From positions 1-54,129 of the forward strand of contig CAMCVN010000014.1 in assembly GCA_945881845.1 (NCBI GenBank): a stretch of 54,129 nt of DNA, given 5' to 3'. How positions within the stretch are numbered: position 1 is the stretch's first letter; each line of letters begins with the position of its first letter. Below are positions 23,299 through 30,603 of the stretch, piece after piece. Position numbers and translations under genes: made by a program. Below the pieces are notes generated by a model, which was not told where the DNA came from, did no database searches, and worked only from the letters and a program-made list of their open reading frames with translations. This DNA comes from Bifidobacterium breve (lineage in GTDB: Bacteria; Actinomycetota; Thermoleophilia; Solirubrobacterales; Solirubrobacteraceae).

Positions 23299-24434
23299 CA
23301 GGCGTGGAGTAGACGCAGCTGCGCGTCCGGGTCGATCTCCCAGCGGGCAGCGAGCTTGACGAGCTGATCGTCGAGCGGCCACTGGTCGGCGACGGCATCG
23401 CCGTCGTAGCCGGGTGCCGCGCCCTTCAGCGCCATGCAACCGGCGTTCTCGCCAACGGCGTTGATCTCGGCGATATCGCCCTCCGTCAGGACGATCTCGG
23501 AAGGGAGCGCCGCAAGCTCGGCGCGCTTCTCCTCGACTGCGCGTGCACTGTCGCCGCCCTCCTGAATAAGTGTCGGTGCGACGCAGTGGACCATCGACTG
23601 CGCGAGCGTCCACTGGCAGGCAAGCTGGAGTGGTGTGAGGCCATGCCGCTCGGCGATCGGCCGCAGCTGCTCCAGCTTCGCTGAGCCGCTCTCAACCCAG
23701 TCTCCTGGCCGGTAGCGGCGGTGGTCGGTCTCAGGGAAGTCATGCCCGGGAGCAACGTCGCCGTGGAAGATCCCGCCGTAGTCAACTACGCGTGCGATCA
23801 ACGAGACGTCGTAGCGCTCGGCCGCTGGCAGCACCAAGCGGCTCGGCCACGGCTCAAACGGGTTGAGGATCACCATCGCCCAGTCGATCATCTCGCCGAA
23901 GCGCTCGAAGCAGTCGATGATGTCGAGCGTGAAGCCGTTCGCCGGGCCCGGCGCGACGCCGATCTGCCCGGTCAGCCCTTCCTCACGAAGCTGCGCCATT
24001 GCCTTCCAGACGACCTCGCTGGTGTAGCCGATGCGGTCGGGGTTGTGCAGCAGCAGAAGGTCAAAGTGGTCGACGCCGCAGCGCTCGAGGCTTCGCTCGG
24101 TCGCCATCCGCAGGTAGCCGGCGTACTGATCGGGGCCGCGGAGTTCAGCGTCGGTGAATCGCTGGAAGCCCTTCGCGCCGCGGCGCTCGCCTTCGTAGAA
24201 GTCATGGCCAACAGCGCCGACGAGGCAGTAATCGTCGCGCGGCACGCCTGCCAGCGATTGGCCGACGATCTCGTCAGCACCGCCGGCGCCGTAAGCGTCG
24301 GCAGTGATCAGCGTGTCGATCCCGTTTCCGGGGCGCAGCAGTTCGATCAGCCGCTGCTCTTCGATCTCCTCACCGAAGTGCATAAAGCGCCCCCCGGACC
24401 ATGCGCCGAGTGCAGATTGGCTGGGATTCCTCAT
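23298..24434 (-). CDS. Aldo/keto reductase-family protein lacking two catalytic residues
   Basis: A 378-residue AKR-type TIM barrel with an extra C-terminal region. Family motifs include A-D-A-Y-G with the catalytic Tyr, L-E-R-C-G-V-D-H-F-D, L-L-L-H-N-P-D with the catalytic-site His, and the E-G-L-T-G-Q-I-G-V segment. The tetrad Asp of F-D-T-A is Ile here (L-I-T-A), and the catalytic Lys of A-T-K-V-G is replaced (V-G-A-V-G). The activity may be altered or lost. The start is ATG 24434 (Met22 of the longer open frame); TATCAT lies eight bases upstream. It heads the reductase-pdxH-MDR run. Confidence 0.75.
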   Translation of the reverse strand: MRNPSQSALGAWSGGRFMHFGEEIEEQRLIELLRPGNGIDTLITADAYGAGGADEIVGQSLAGVPRDDYCLVGAVGHDFYEGERRGAKGFQRFTDAELRGPDQYAGYLRMATERSLERCGVDHFDLLLLHNPDRIGYTSEVVWKAMAQLREEGLTGQIGVAPGPANGFTLDIIDCFERFGEMIDWAMVILNPFEPWPSRLVLPAAERYDVSLIARVVDYGGIFHGDVAPGHDFPETDHRRYRPGDWVESGSAKLEQLRPIAERHGLTPLQLACQWTLAQSMVHCVAPTLIQEGGDSARAVEEKRAELAALPSEIVLTEGDIAEINAVGENAGCMALKGAAPGYDGDAVADQWPLDDQLVKLAARWEIDPDAQLRLLHA

Positions 24435-24442
24435 CACCGGAA

Positions 24443-24448
24443 ATGATA
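24443..24448 (-). promoter_or_regulatory. -10 box (TATCAT) upstream of the aldo-keto reductase
   Basis: TATCAT lies eight bases before the ATG at 24434. Confidence 0.4.
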
Positions 24449-24504
24449 CGCCGCTGCGGAAGGCGCGGAGGGCTCGTCGCTGAGTAGCCGTTCCCACCGC
24501 AATG

Positions 24505-24510
24505 TACGCT
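24505..24510 (+). promoter_or_regulatory. -10 box (TACGCT) for a leaderless start
   Basis: TACGCT lies seven bases before the GTG at 24518. Confidence 0.5.
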
Positions 24511-24517
24511 CGCGCCG

Positions 24518-25297
24518 GTGAGCGAGACTGAGGCTGAGAAGGAGCTGAGGCGCGAGCGGGCCACGGCCGCGGCGCTGGAGGCGCGCGCGCAGACCGACGT
24601 GCCTCTCGACATGCCGCTGGAGTGCATCGTTACGACGGTTGAGCAGAGCTTTGACCTCGTCGTCGTGATCGCGCTGCTCGGCAAGGGGTTGGCCGGCGCC
24701 TACGCCAAGCTGCCGGAGCTGAACGTCGCCTTGATTGCCGGAAAAGACGCAGCGGTGCGCCGCCGCTTCACGCTCGCGCATGAGCTCGGTCACCATTATC
24801 TTGGTCACGGTCCACGCTTGGACACAAGTTCGTCGCTGAACGATGAGGCCGACCCCGACGAATCGTCGGCCAACCGCTTCGCCGCCGAGTTCATCGCGCC
24901 GCAGCCAGCGGTTGAACGGTTCGTTGGCGAGCTCGGCGACTACTCGCCGACGCTTGAACTGGTCTGCCGGGTCTCAAACCATTTTGCAATCAGCCCGCAG
25001 GCGGCGCGAATCCGTTTGGAGACCGCTGGAATCGTGACCGACCGCGCGCTGCTCGGAAAGCTCGACGCTGAGATCAAGGATCACCAGCCGAAGGGCTGCT
25101 TTGAACGGCTCGGGCTCGAGGACCGCGACGATCTCTGCCGAATCCCGCTCGATCAGCTGCCACGGCTGCCGGAAGAGGCGCGCGGCTCAGCGCTCGCCGA
25201 CTTCCTTGACGGGCAAATCAACGTCGACGAGTTGGCCGCAACGATCGGCCGCAGCAGCGCGCAGGTTGAGGAAGCGCTCGGCCGCTCAGTCGTCTGA
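24518..25297 (+). CDS. ImmA/IrrE-family metallo-endopeptidase
   Basis: A 259-residue cytosolic protein. The zinc site is H-E-L-G-H-H within F-T-L-A-H-E-L-G-H-H-Y-L-G-H (about residue 87), with a downstream acidic ligand in the N-R-F-A-A-E-F segment, the ImmA/IrrE pattern. A helical C-terminal extension (150-259) follows. In known cases (ImmA, IrrE) such peptidases cleave a partner repressor to switch on genes after stress or phage signals. Here it overlaps tail-to-tail by 12 bases with an HTH protein, itself downstream of a sigma-factor-like gene, which suggests those are the partners. The start is GTG 24518, leaderless. Confidence 0.85.
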   Translation: MSETEAEKELRRERATAAALEARAQTDVPLDMPLECIVTTVEQSFDLVVVIALLGKGLAGAYAKLPELNVALIAGKDAAVRRRFTLAHELGHHYLGHGPRLDTSSSLNDEADPDESSANRFAAEFIAPQPAVERFVGELGDYSPTLELVCRVSNHFAISPQAARIRLETAGIVTDRALLGKLDAEIKDHQPKGCFERLGLEDRDDLCRIPLDQLPRLPEEARGSALADFLDGQINVDELAATIGRSSAQVEEALGRSVV

Positions 25298-25903
25298 AAG
25301 GAAGAGCTCGTCGACTTCGTCCCAGCCGCGCGGGCTGGGCGTTGACATCGCATCGAGCAGCAACTCGGCGCGCTCGATGCTTTCGTCGGGCGCAGCCTCG
25401 TCGCGCACGCTGAGGCGAAAGGCGAAGCCGTATTCGGGGCGGGCGAAGCTGGAGGCTGGGTCTGTGCCTAGCACCGAGCGGACGGCGTCGCGGACGCGCC
25501 CCGTCAGCCGCGGCAGCGTTCCCTGCTCTAGCTGGCCGAGGTAGCCGGCGGCTTTCTGCTGCTCGGCTTCGTCGGCGCCAATGCCACTCTTCTCAAGCAC
25601 CGCGGCAGCCAGCTCTTCCAGCGTTAGCCCGGCGCGCTCGCGAGCGGCAACAAGGTTGGTCTCGGCCGCCTGCTCGAAGAGCGCGGCAGCCTTCTTCATC
25701 ACAGGCGTCTCCTGGGCACGCGCGAACTCGGCAGCGTCATAGCTCCGCAGCGGCGCGTCTTCTTCCAGGTAGCGGTCGATCCGCGCCTCAAGCGCGCGAC
25801 GGTCGGCGTCGTCGGCTTCGGCAAGGAAGTCCGCGACGTTGGGACGCGCGCCACTTTCGAATTGGGCTCGGAAGTCACTGAACAGTTGCTCCCCGGTGGT
25901 CAT
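25286..25903 (-). CDS. HTH (XRE-like) protein with anti-sigma-like N-terminus
   Basis: A 205-residue protein. The N-terminal 50 residues resemble the P-N-V-A-D-F-L-A-E-A-D-D-A-D-R-R segment seen at the start of some actinobacterial sigma/anti-sigma partners and Ser/Thr kinases. The middle (about 80-150) is an XRE-like helix-turn-helix, R-E-R-A-G-L-T-L-E-E-L-A, with a Q-K-A-A-G-Y-L-G-Q-L-E-Q-G recognition stretch. Met at 25903 is chosen as start because it follows the upstream stop by seven bases; an open frame reaching 26041 lies inside the sigma gene. Probably a repressor or anti-sigma factor cleaved by the ImmA-like peptidase, which is inference. Confidence 0.65.
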   Translation of the reverse strand: MTTGEQLFSDFRAQFESGARPNVADFLAEADDADRRALEARIDRYLEEDAPLRSYDAAEFARAQETPVMKKAAALFEQAAETNLVAARERAGLTLEELAAAVLEKSGIGADEAEQQKAAGYLGQLEQGTLPRLTGRVRDAVRSVLGTDPASSFARPEYGFAFRLSVRDEAAPDESIERAELLLDAMSTPSPRGWDEVDELFLSDD

Positions 25904-25910
25904 GTCACTC

Positions 25911-26567
25911 TCACTGCTCCTTTGCCGCGTCGATGCACTCGTCGCGGAAGCGACGTGCGATCTGGTCGACATTGTTTGGCTTGTATTCCCAGCCGCACTC
26001 GCTGAGAAGAATTGCAACGACCTCCTTCGACGGCAGGTCAAGAAAGATGCGTAGGTCTACTACTAGCCGGTGCTCATCGCTGAGCAGCTCGTACTGGTTA
26101 TCGATGATCGCGCGATAGGCGACCATGTCGTAGCCGCGCTCAACGGTCTCAAGATCGATCGCCGCGTGATCGTCGTCCTCGTCGTAGTTCAGCGAGTAGG
26201 CCTCGCGACGAATCTGCTCGCGTCCGTCGCGGGCAACGCTGGCAACGTGGCGGCGGGCGATGATCGCGACCCAACCGCGGAGCTGCTTCAGGTTTGCCAG
26301 TTCAGGCGGGTTGGCGAGCACGGCCTCGATCGCTTTCAGCGACGCGCCGTCGCAAACCTCGTCGAGCAGGTCAGCGCGGACGTTCTTTGAAACAACCGCG
26401 CGGATCAGATTCGACTGGCGAAAGACGAGAACCTGAGTCGCGTCCTGGCCGGCTTCCAGTTCACCGGCTTGAAGTGCGCTGCGGATGTAGGCGATTGCCT
26501 TCTCGGGATCAACTTCAACGAGCGCGCTGAAAGCTTCGTTCGTGATCTGTCGGAAAGGCGGAGTCAT
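25911..26567 (-). CDS. Divergent RNA polymerase sigma-70-like (ECF-type) protein
   Basis: A 218-residue protein with a region-2-like segment: V-F-R-Q-S-N-L-I-R-A-V-V, then L-K-Q-L-R-G-W-V-A-I-I-A-R-R-H-V-A, the usual (I/N)-R-x-W-L-x-x-I-A-R-R promoter-melting motif. The C-terminal L-S-D-E-H-R-L-V-V-D-L-R and P-S-K-E-V-V-A-I-L fit region 4. It is at the head of a two-gene unit with the HTH protein and divergent from the zinc-ribbon gene. The sigma role is likely but the protein is more divergent than typical ECF factors; a plain helix-turn-helix regulator is possible. The start is ATG 26567. Confidence 0.6.
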   Translation of the reverse strand: MTPPFRQITNEAFSALVEVDPEKAIAYIRSALQAGELEAGQDATQVLVFRQSNLIRAVVSKNVRADLLDEVCDGASLKAIEAVLANPPELANLKQLRGWVAIIARRHVASVARDGREQIRREAYSLNYDEDDDHAAIDLETVERGYDMVAYRAIIDNQYELLSDEHRLVVDLRIFLDLPSKEVVAILLSECGWEYKPNNVDQIARRFRDECIDAAKEQ

Positions 26568-26657
26568 CGGTTACATAAAGAGAGTCGCAGAGCAGGCCAA
26601 GGATCTGACAGAAAGATTTTGCGTCAGAAGTCCGCTGCTCCGAGCGACCTAGTCAGC

Positions 26658-27128
26658 ATGTCCAAACAACGCCCCTTTGTCCGAGCCTGCATTCGTCAGG
26701 GACGGATCACACTCAACTGCTGGAGGCCCTCGATGATCTCCGGCGGCCCCGCCGCGATGCAGCTCGGACGCGTCCGCGCTTCGCTGCTTGATTTCTACAT
26801 CACCGAATCAGACGAGCTGATCGTTGAAGCGGTATCGGGCAGCAGCCTCAGAGAAGAACACGTCGAAATTCTGGTCGACTGGGCGCGCACCGTCGGCTAC
26901 GAGCGGATCTGGCTGCCAGACCAAGTCGTCGACATTGAAGCCGACCCAGCGATCGTTGGCGTCGCGAAGGTCAACTGCCGCACTTGCGGCGCCCGCTGGG
27001 AGGACTCATCGACCGACTTCTGGCTGAAGGTGCGCGACAACGGCTTCTTCCCCGCCTCCTGCCCTGCCTGCGGCGATTCGCTGCCGGAGATGACGGTTGA
27101 GGCTGAGCAGGCGCGACTTACTCATTAG
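26658..27128 (+). CDS. Zinc-ribbon hypothetical protein
   Basis: A 156-residue soluble protein of no recognised family. The N-terminal half has an alpha/beta pattern (D-F-Y-I-T-E-S-D-E-L-I-V-E-A). The C-terminal 60 residues hold a four-Cys zinc ribbon: N-C-R-T-C-G-A-R-W and S-C-P-A-C-G-D, 30 residues apart. ATG 26658 is preferred to an upstream open frame from 26469 that lies over the divergent sigma gene. Near the start codon is a weak CCTAGT. Being divergent from the sigma-like gene it may belong to the same regulon, which cannot be tested here. Confidence 0.6.
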   Translation: MSKQRPFVRACIRQGRITLNCWRPSMISGGPAAMQLGRVRASLLDFYITESDELIVEAVSGSSLREEHVEILVDWARTVGYERIWLPDQVVDIEADPAIVGVAKVNCRTCGARWEDSSTDFWLKVRDNGFFPASCPACGDSLPEMTVEAEQARLTH

Positions 27129-27181
27129 TCGCGGCTGATCGAGGGCGGGCGATCACGACCGCCGCTGCCCAACGCGCTAGC

Positions 27182-27187
27182 TACGCT
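27182..27187 (+). promoter_or_regulatory. -10 box (TACGCT) for a leaderless start
   Basis: TACGCT lies six bases before the GTG at 27194. Confidence 0.5.
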
Positions 27188-27193
27188 ACGCCG

Positions 27194-28885
27194 GTGGACG
27201 AACCGCGCAATACGCCAACTGCTGACAAGCAGGGGTCGGCACTTTGGCTCGCGCGCTTGGCTCCGTTTATTGCACTCTTCCTGCTCGCCGGGCTCATCTA
27301 TCTAGCCCGTGGCGCGATGTTCAACAACTCGCCCCTTTTCAACCCGGACGAGGCCGAGCTGCTTGCCGCCGGCAGGCGCGCCGCGCTGGGATTCCAGCCA
27401 TACGGCACTTACACCACACCGACCTTCCTGTTCCTCTGGCCGCTCGTGCTGAGCATCTTCTCGACGCTCGGTTTTCACTTGACGCTCAGCTTCGCCCATG
27501 TCCTCGGGGCGGCAGCGTACGTCTGGATTGCGTTCGTCACTTGGTTTGGCGTAGCCCGCTACATGGGCTGGCTACGGGCCGCTCTGCTGGTGCTCCCGAC
27601 AGCGGTCTATCTGTTCACGGCAATTCCAGCACCCAACCTGCCCGGCGGTGTCTACGACCTGCTGTCGCTCGGCACAGAGCTCTTGCCACTCTCGCTGCTG
27701 ATGGGGAGCTGTCTCGTCCTGATCACAGGAGCCGCCGTTCCGAGCCGAAGGCGAGTATTCATTGGAGCGGCGATCGCAGGCCTCGCAATCTGGGCCAAGC
27801 CGCAAAGCGCACTGCTCGCCATCTCCGTCGTTGCCGCCGCGCCGCTGATGCGCGCCGCGCTTGACGACCGCGAGTGGAACGCGGCGGGCGCAAAGAGTTT
27901 CGCCAAGGACGCGGCGCTGGCCTGTGCAGGTTTCGCACTGCCGAGCTTCCTGATCGTCGTTTGGATGGCAGTGGGGCAGACGCTTGACGACTTCATCTCT
28001 GAACCAGCCCACTTCAACTGGGCCTACCTAACCGCGCGCGACGCGCTCAACGGCACGCCCCAAATCCCTCTGCTTGAGCGATTTGAGCCGCTAGGGACAT
28101 TCATTCTCTCCTATCCGCTCGCGCTGATCTGGTCTCTCGCCGGACTCGCGGGAGTCGTCGCAGTCAAGATGACCCGCGGCCGCGCAGCAGTGGCGGCCGC
28201 CTCACTGGTCTGGCTCCTTCCACTCCTGGCGGGAGCGGCAACCCTGTTCTTCACGATTCCGCTCTTCCCGCACTACGCCAACGTGCTCTACGGGGCGGGC
28301 GCGATCGCAGCGGTACTCGGCGCGCGGCTCGCGACCGGCGCAGACCCCGACAAGGAGCGGCGGAGCGCAACTTGGCTTCCGCTAGCACTGGTTGGAAGCG
28401 TCGCTGCCCTAACAGTGCTCAGCGTGACTGGCGGGCCGATCTACCGCAACGTCGATGCGCTCCTCAATCCACTTCCGGTTGCTCCGGCAGCGGCTGTCGA
28501 CGAACTGGAGAGGGCCTGCCCCCGTGGCTCGACGGTGCTCGTGTGGGGTACGGCTTTCGAGCTCTACGCAGCGTATGACTGGACGCCGGCATCGCGCTAC
28601 CTCGGACCGGGGTGGATCCTTCAAAACACCAACCTCCAAGGGACCTACCGCGATCGACTGGCAGGCGAGATCAAGTCGCAGCCACCTAGGTGCATAGTCG
28701 AGGCGTTGGGACCAAAGTTCGCGACCCCCGGCTGGACGACCGATGCTGACAACGTCAAAGCCCGAGTGCCGGGCCTCACAGCGCTGATTGACCGCTGTTA
28801 TGCCAGCCAAGAGATAACGATCCCCGACGGTCGGCCGGTTCGCCTCTACGTCTGGAACGACCGCTGCGCGGCTTCGCGTAGCTAG
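27194..28885 (+). CDS. GT-C-fold membrane glycosyltransferase (PMT/ArnT-like)
   Basis: A 563-residue protein with about ten hydrophobic helices and a C-terminal soluble portion with several Cys (C-P-R-G-S-T near 445, R-C-I-V-E near 500, D-R-C-Y, D-R-C). The acidic motif N-P-D-E-A in the first loop (about residue 50) is the catalytic-loop signature of GT-C transferases that use polyprenyl-phosphate sugars (PMT, ArnT and mycobacterial arabinosyl/mannosyltransferases). The donor and acceptor cannot be read. No other glycan gene adjoins it directly. The start is GTG 27194, leaderless. Confidence 0.8.
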   Translation: MDEPRNTPTADKQGSALWLARLAPFIALFLLAGLIYLARGAMFNNSPLFNPDEAELLAAGRRAALGFQPYGTYTTPTFLFLWPLVLSIFSTLGFHLTLSFAHVLGAAAYVWIAFVTWFGVARYMGWLRAALLVLPTAVYLFTAIPAPNLPGGVYDLLSLGTELLPLSLLMGSCLVLITGAAVPSRRRVFIGAAIAGLAIWAKPQSALLAISVVAAAPLMRAALDDREWNAAGAKSFAKDAALACAGFALPSFLIVVWMAVGQTLDDFISEPAHFNWAYLTARDALNGTPQIPLLERFEPLGTFILSYPLALIWSLAGLAGVVAVKMTRGRAAVAAASLVWLLPLLAGAATLFFTIPLFPHYANVLYGAGAIAAVLGARLATGADPDKERRSATWLPLALVGSVAALTVLSVTGGPIYRNVDALLNPLPVAPAAAVDELERACPRGSTVLVWGTAFELYAAYDWTPASRYLGPGWILQNTNLQGTYRDRLAGEIKSQPPRCIVEALGPKFATPGWTTDADNVKARVPGLTALIDRCYASQEITIPDGRPVRLYVWNDRCAASRS

Positions 28886-28901
28886 CCAGTCGCGCGGGTC
28901 G

Positions 28902-29450
28902 CTAGTTAAGCGTCGGGTCGTCGGGCATCGTCGCGATAACGACGTACTCGCCACCCTTGCGCCGCAGCAGCGATGACCAGAGCCCTTCCGGGTCGGCCGT
29001 GAAGACGTCCTCGCGCAGTGCAGTCTCGACGATCCACGACTCCTCTTCCATCTCGGCCTCAAGCTGGCCTGGCTCCCAGCCGGCGTGACCGGCGAAAACG
29101 CGGGCGCGATTTACGACGTCAGCGAGGTGCTCGTGCGCTTCGACCTGCGAGCCGAGGAAGCCGAGGTCGTCGTCGATCAAGAGCGCGGCGGCATCAAGGT
29201 CGGCGAACTCAGCGAGCACCGTTACCGACGACTCTCCTACCGGGCCACCGAGGTGAACTGCGTCGTTGTGCTCGGCCAGCTCCTCGAGCTCCGGCACGGC
29301 GCCGGCGACGGTCACTTCAGCCGGGCGATTTAGGATCACGCCCATCGCACCGGCCTCGTTGTGCTCGGCGATCAGCACGACCGTGCGACGGAAATTTGGG
29401 TCATGCACTGCCGGCGATGCGATTAGCAATTGGCCACGTAGCGACTCCAC
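28902..29450 (-). CDS. YqgE/AlgH family protein
   Basis: A 182-residue member of the UPF0301 family: G-Q-L-L-I-A-S-P, H-D-P-N-F-R-R-T-V-V-L-I-A-E-H, A-M-G-V-I-L-N-R-P, H-L-G-G-P-V and F-A-G-H-A-G-W. The biochemical function is unknown (AlgH affects alginate regulation in Pseudomonas). The start is GTG 29450. The gene diverges from the phosphoesterase at 29473 with only 22 bases between start codons, so their promoters must overlap. Confidence 0.9.
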   Translation of the reverse strand: MESLRGQLLIASPAVHDPNFRRTVVLIAEHNEAGAMGVILNRPAEVTVAGAVPELEELAEHNDAVHLGGPVGESSVTVLAEFADLDAAALLIDDDLGFLGSQVEAHEHLADVVNRARVFAGHAGWEPGQLEAEMEEESWIVETALREDVFTADPEGLWSSLLRRKGGEYVVIATMPDDPTLN

Positions 29451-29472
29451 ACCCGTATCTTGCCTTATAGAG

Positions 29473-30519
29473 ATGCGGACTCTTGTTATTTCCGACTTAC
29501 ACCTTGGCTCGCTACTTGATCGGGATGTACTCAGACGCCCGCAGGCACTGGCAATTCTTGAGTCGCGCGTAGCTCAGATGGACCGCCTTGTGTTGCTTGG
29601 CGACACGCTCGAACTGCTCGAAGGAAGGCCGGCGGCAGCGAGAGAGGCGGCGCGGCCCGTCCTCAAGACGCTGGGCCAAGCGCTCGGCTCCAGCGGCCAA
29701 GTGATCGTCGTTCCCGGCAACCATGACCACGCTCTGATTCGCAGTTGGCTCTCACAGCGACTGAAGGGTGGGCAGCCGCTGCGCCTCTCGACTCAGGTTC
29801 CGCGCGGAGCCAGCGAACTGCTCGACGAGCTCTGCGGCTGGCTCGCGCCGGCCCAAGTTGAGGTTCGCTACCCCGGCGTCTGGCTTGGCGATGGGATCTT
29901 CGCGATGCACGGCCACTACGGCGACCGCCACGTGCTCGGCGCGCTCTCATGGTGGGGCGGCGACGGGCCACCCGAGCAGCTCAGCGTCAGCGACTACGAA
30001 CGCGCGCCCGGGGCCGATAGTGGCGCACTAACTGAGGCCGTCGCCAGCGCGATGCCCGACCAAGTTGCCGAAGGGCTTGAGCTGGGCGCCGGGCTTCTGC
30101 GCCAGGTGATGCTGCGCGGGCTGCCGGCGGCGGCGAAGCTTCCCGGCGCGGCGAACGTTGCCGCAGCGGCGGCTCTCGTAGTTGAGCAGGGGATCCACCG
30201 CCGCGCCTTCCTTCCGGCGATCGCCGAGGTGAGCGAGCGACTCGACATCCCGGCTGAGACGGTGATCTTCGGCCACATCCACCGCCGCGGCCCGCTCAGC
30301 GACGACCCGGATGGAATGTGGACGCCGGCTGGGGCCGACGGGCCGACGCTGCTCAACAGCGGCTCCTGGGTGTACGACAGTGCGCTGGTACGCCCGCCGG
30401 GAGCTGGGCAGAACGGCTACCGCCCTGGCGGCGCAGTGATCGTCGAGGACGGCAAGGAGCCGCGCTCGGTTGATCTGCTCAGCGGAGTTGCAGACGAAGT
30501 GCTGCGCGGCCGCGCTTAG
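29473..30519 (+). CDS. Metallophosphoesterase (calcineurin-like)
   Basis: A 348-residue enzyme with the metallophosphoesterase motifs S-D-L-H-L-G at residues 8-13, G-D-T-L, G-N-H-D-H, H-G-H and G-H-I-H, spaced as in LpxH/Mre11-type phosphatases. It is longer than typical because of an Ala-rich insertion (about 190-240). The substrate is unknown; membrane lipid or nucleotide esters are possible. The start is ATG 29473 (Met70 of a longer frame that overlaps AlgH). No Shine-Dalgarno was found. Confidence 0.85.
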   Translation: MRTLVISDLHLGSLLDRDVLRRPQALAILESRVAQMDRLVLLGDTLELLEGRPAAAREAARPVLKTLGQALGSSGQVIVVPGNHDHALIRSWLSQRLKGGQPLRLSTQVPRGASELLDELCGWLAPAQVEVRYPGVWLGDGIFAMHGHYGDRHVLGALSWWGGDGPPEQLSVSDYERAPGADSGALTEAVASAMPDQVAEGLELGAGLLRQVMLRGLPAAAKLPGAANVAAAAALVVEQGIHRRAFLPAIAEVSERLDIPAETVIFGHIHRRGPLSDDPDGMWTPAGADGPTLLNSGSWVYDSALVRPPGAGQNGYRPGGAVIVEDGKEPRSVDLLSGVADEVLRGRA

Positions 30520-30589
30520 CCGAACTCGCCCTCACAGATCACTACATAAAGGCTTCATAAGATCTGCGTGGGTACGACTTAGATCCTGC

Positions 30590-30595
30590 TATTCT
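30590..30595 (+). promoter_or_regulatory. -10 box (TATTCT) upstream of lon
   Basis: TATTCT lies eight bases before the ATG at 30604. I saw no HAIR repeat (HspR operator) in the gap 30520-30603. Confidence 0.4.
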
Positions 30596-30603
30596 TCTGC
30601 TCT

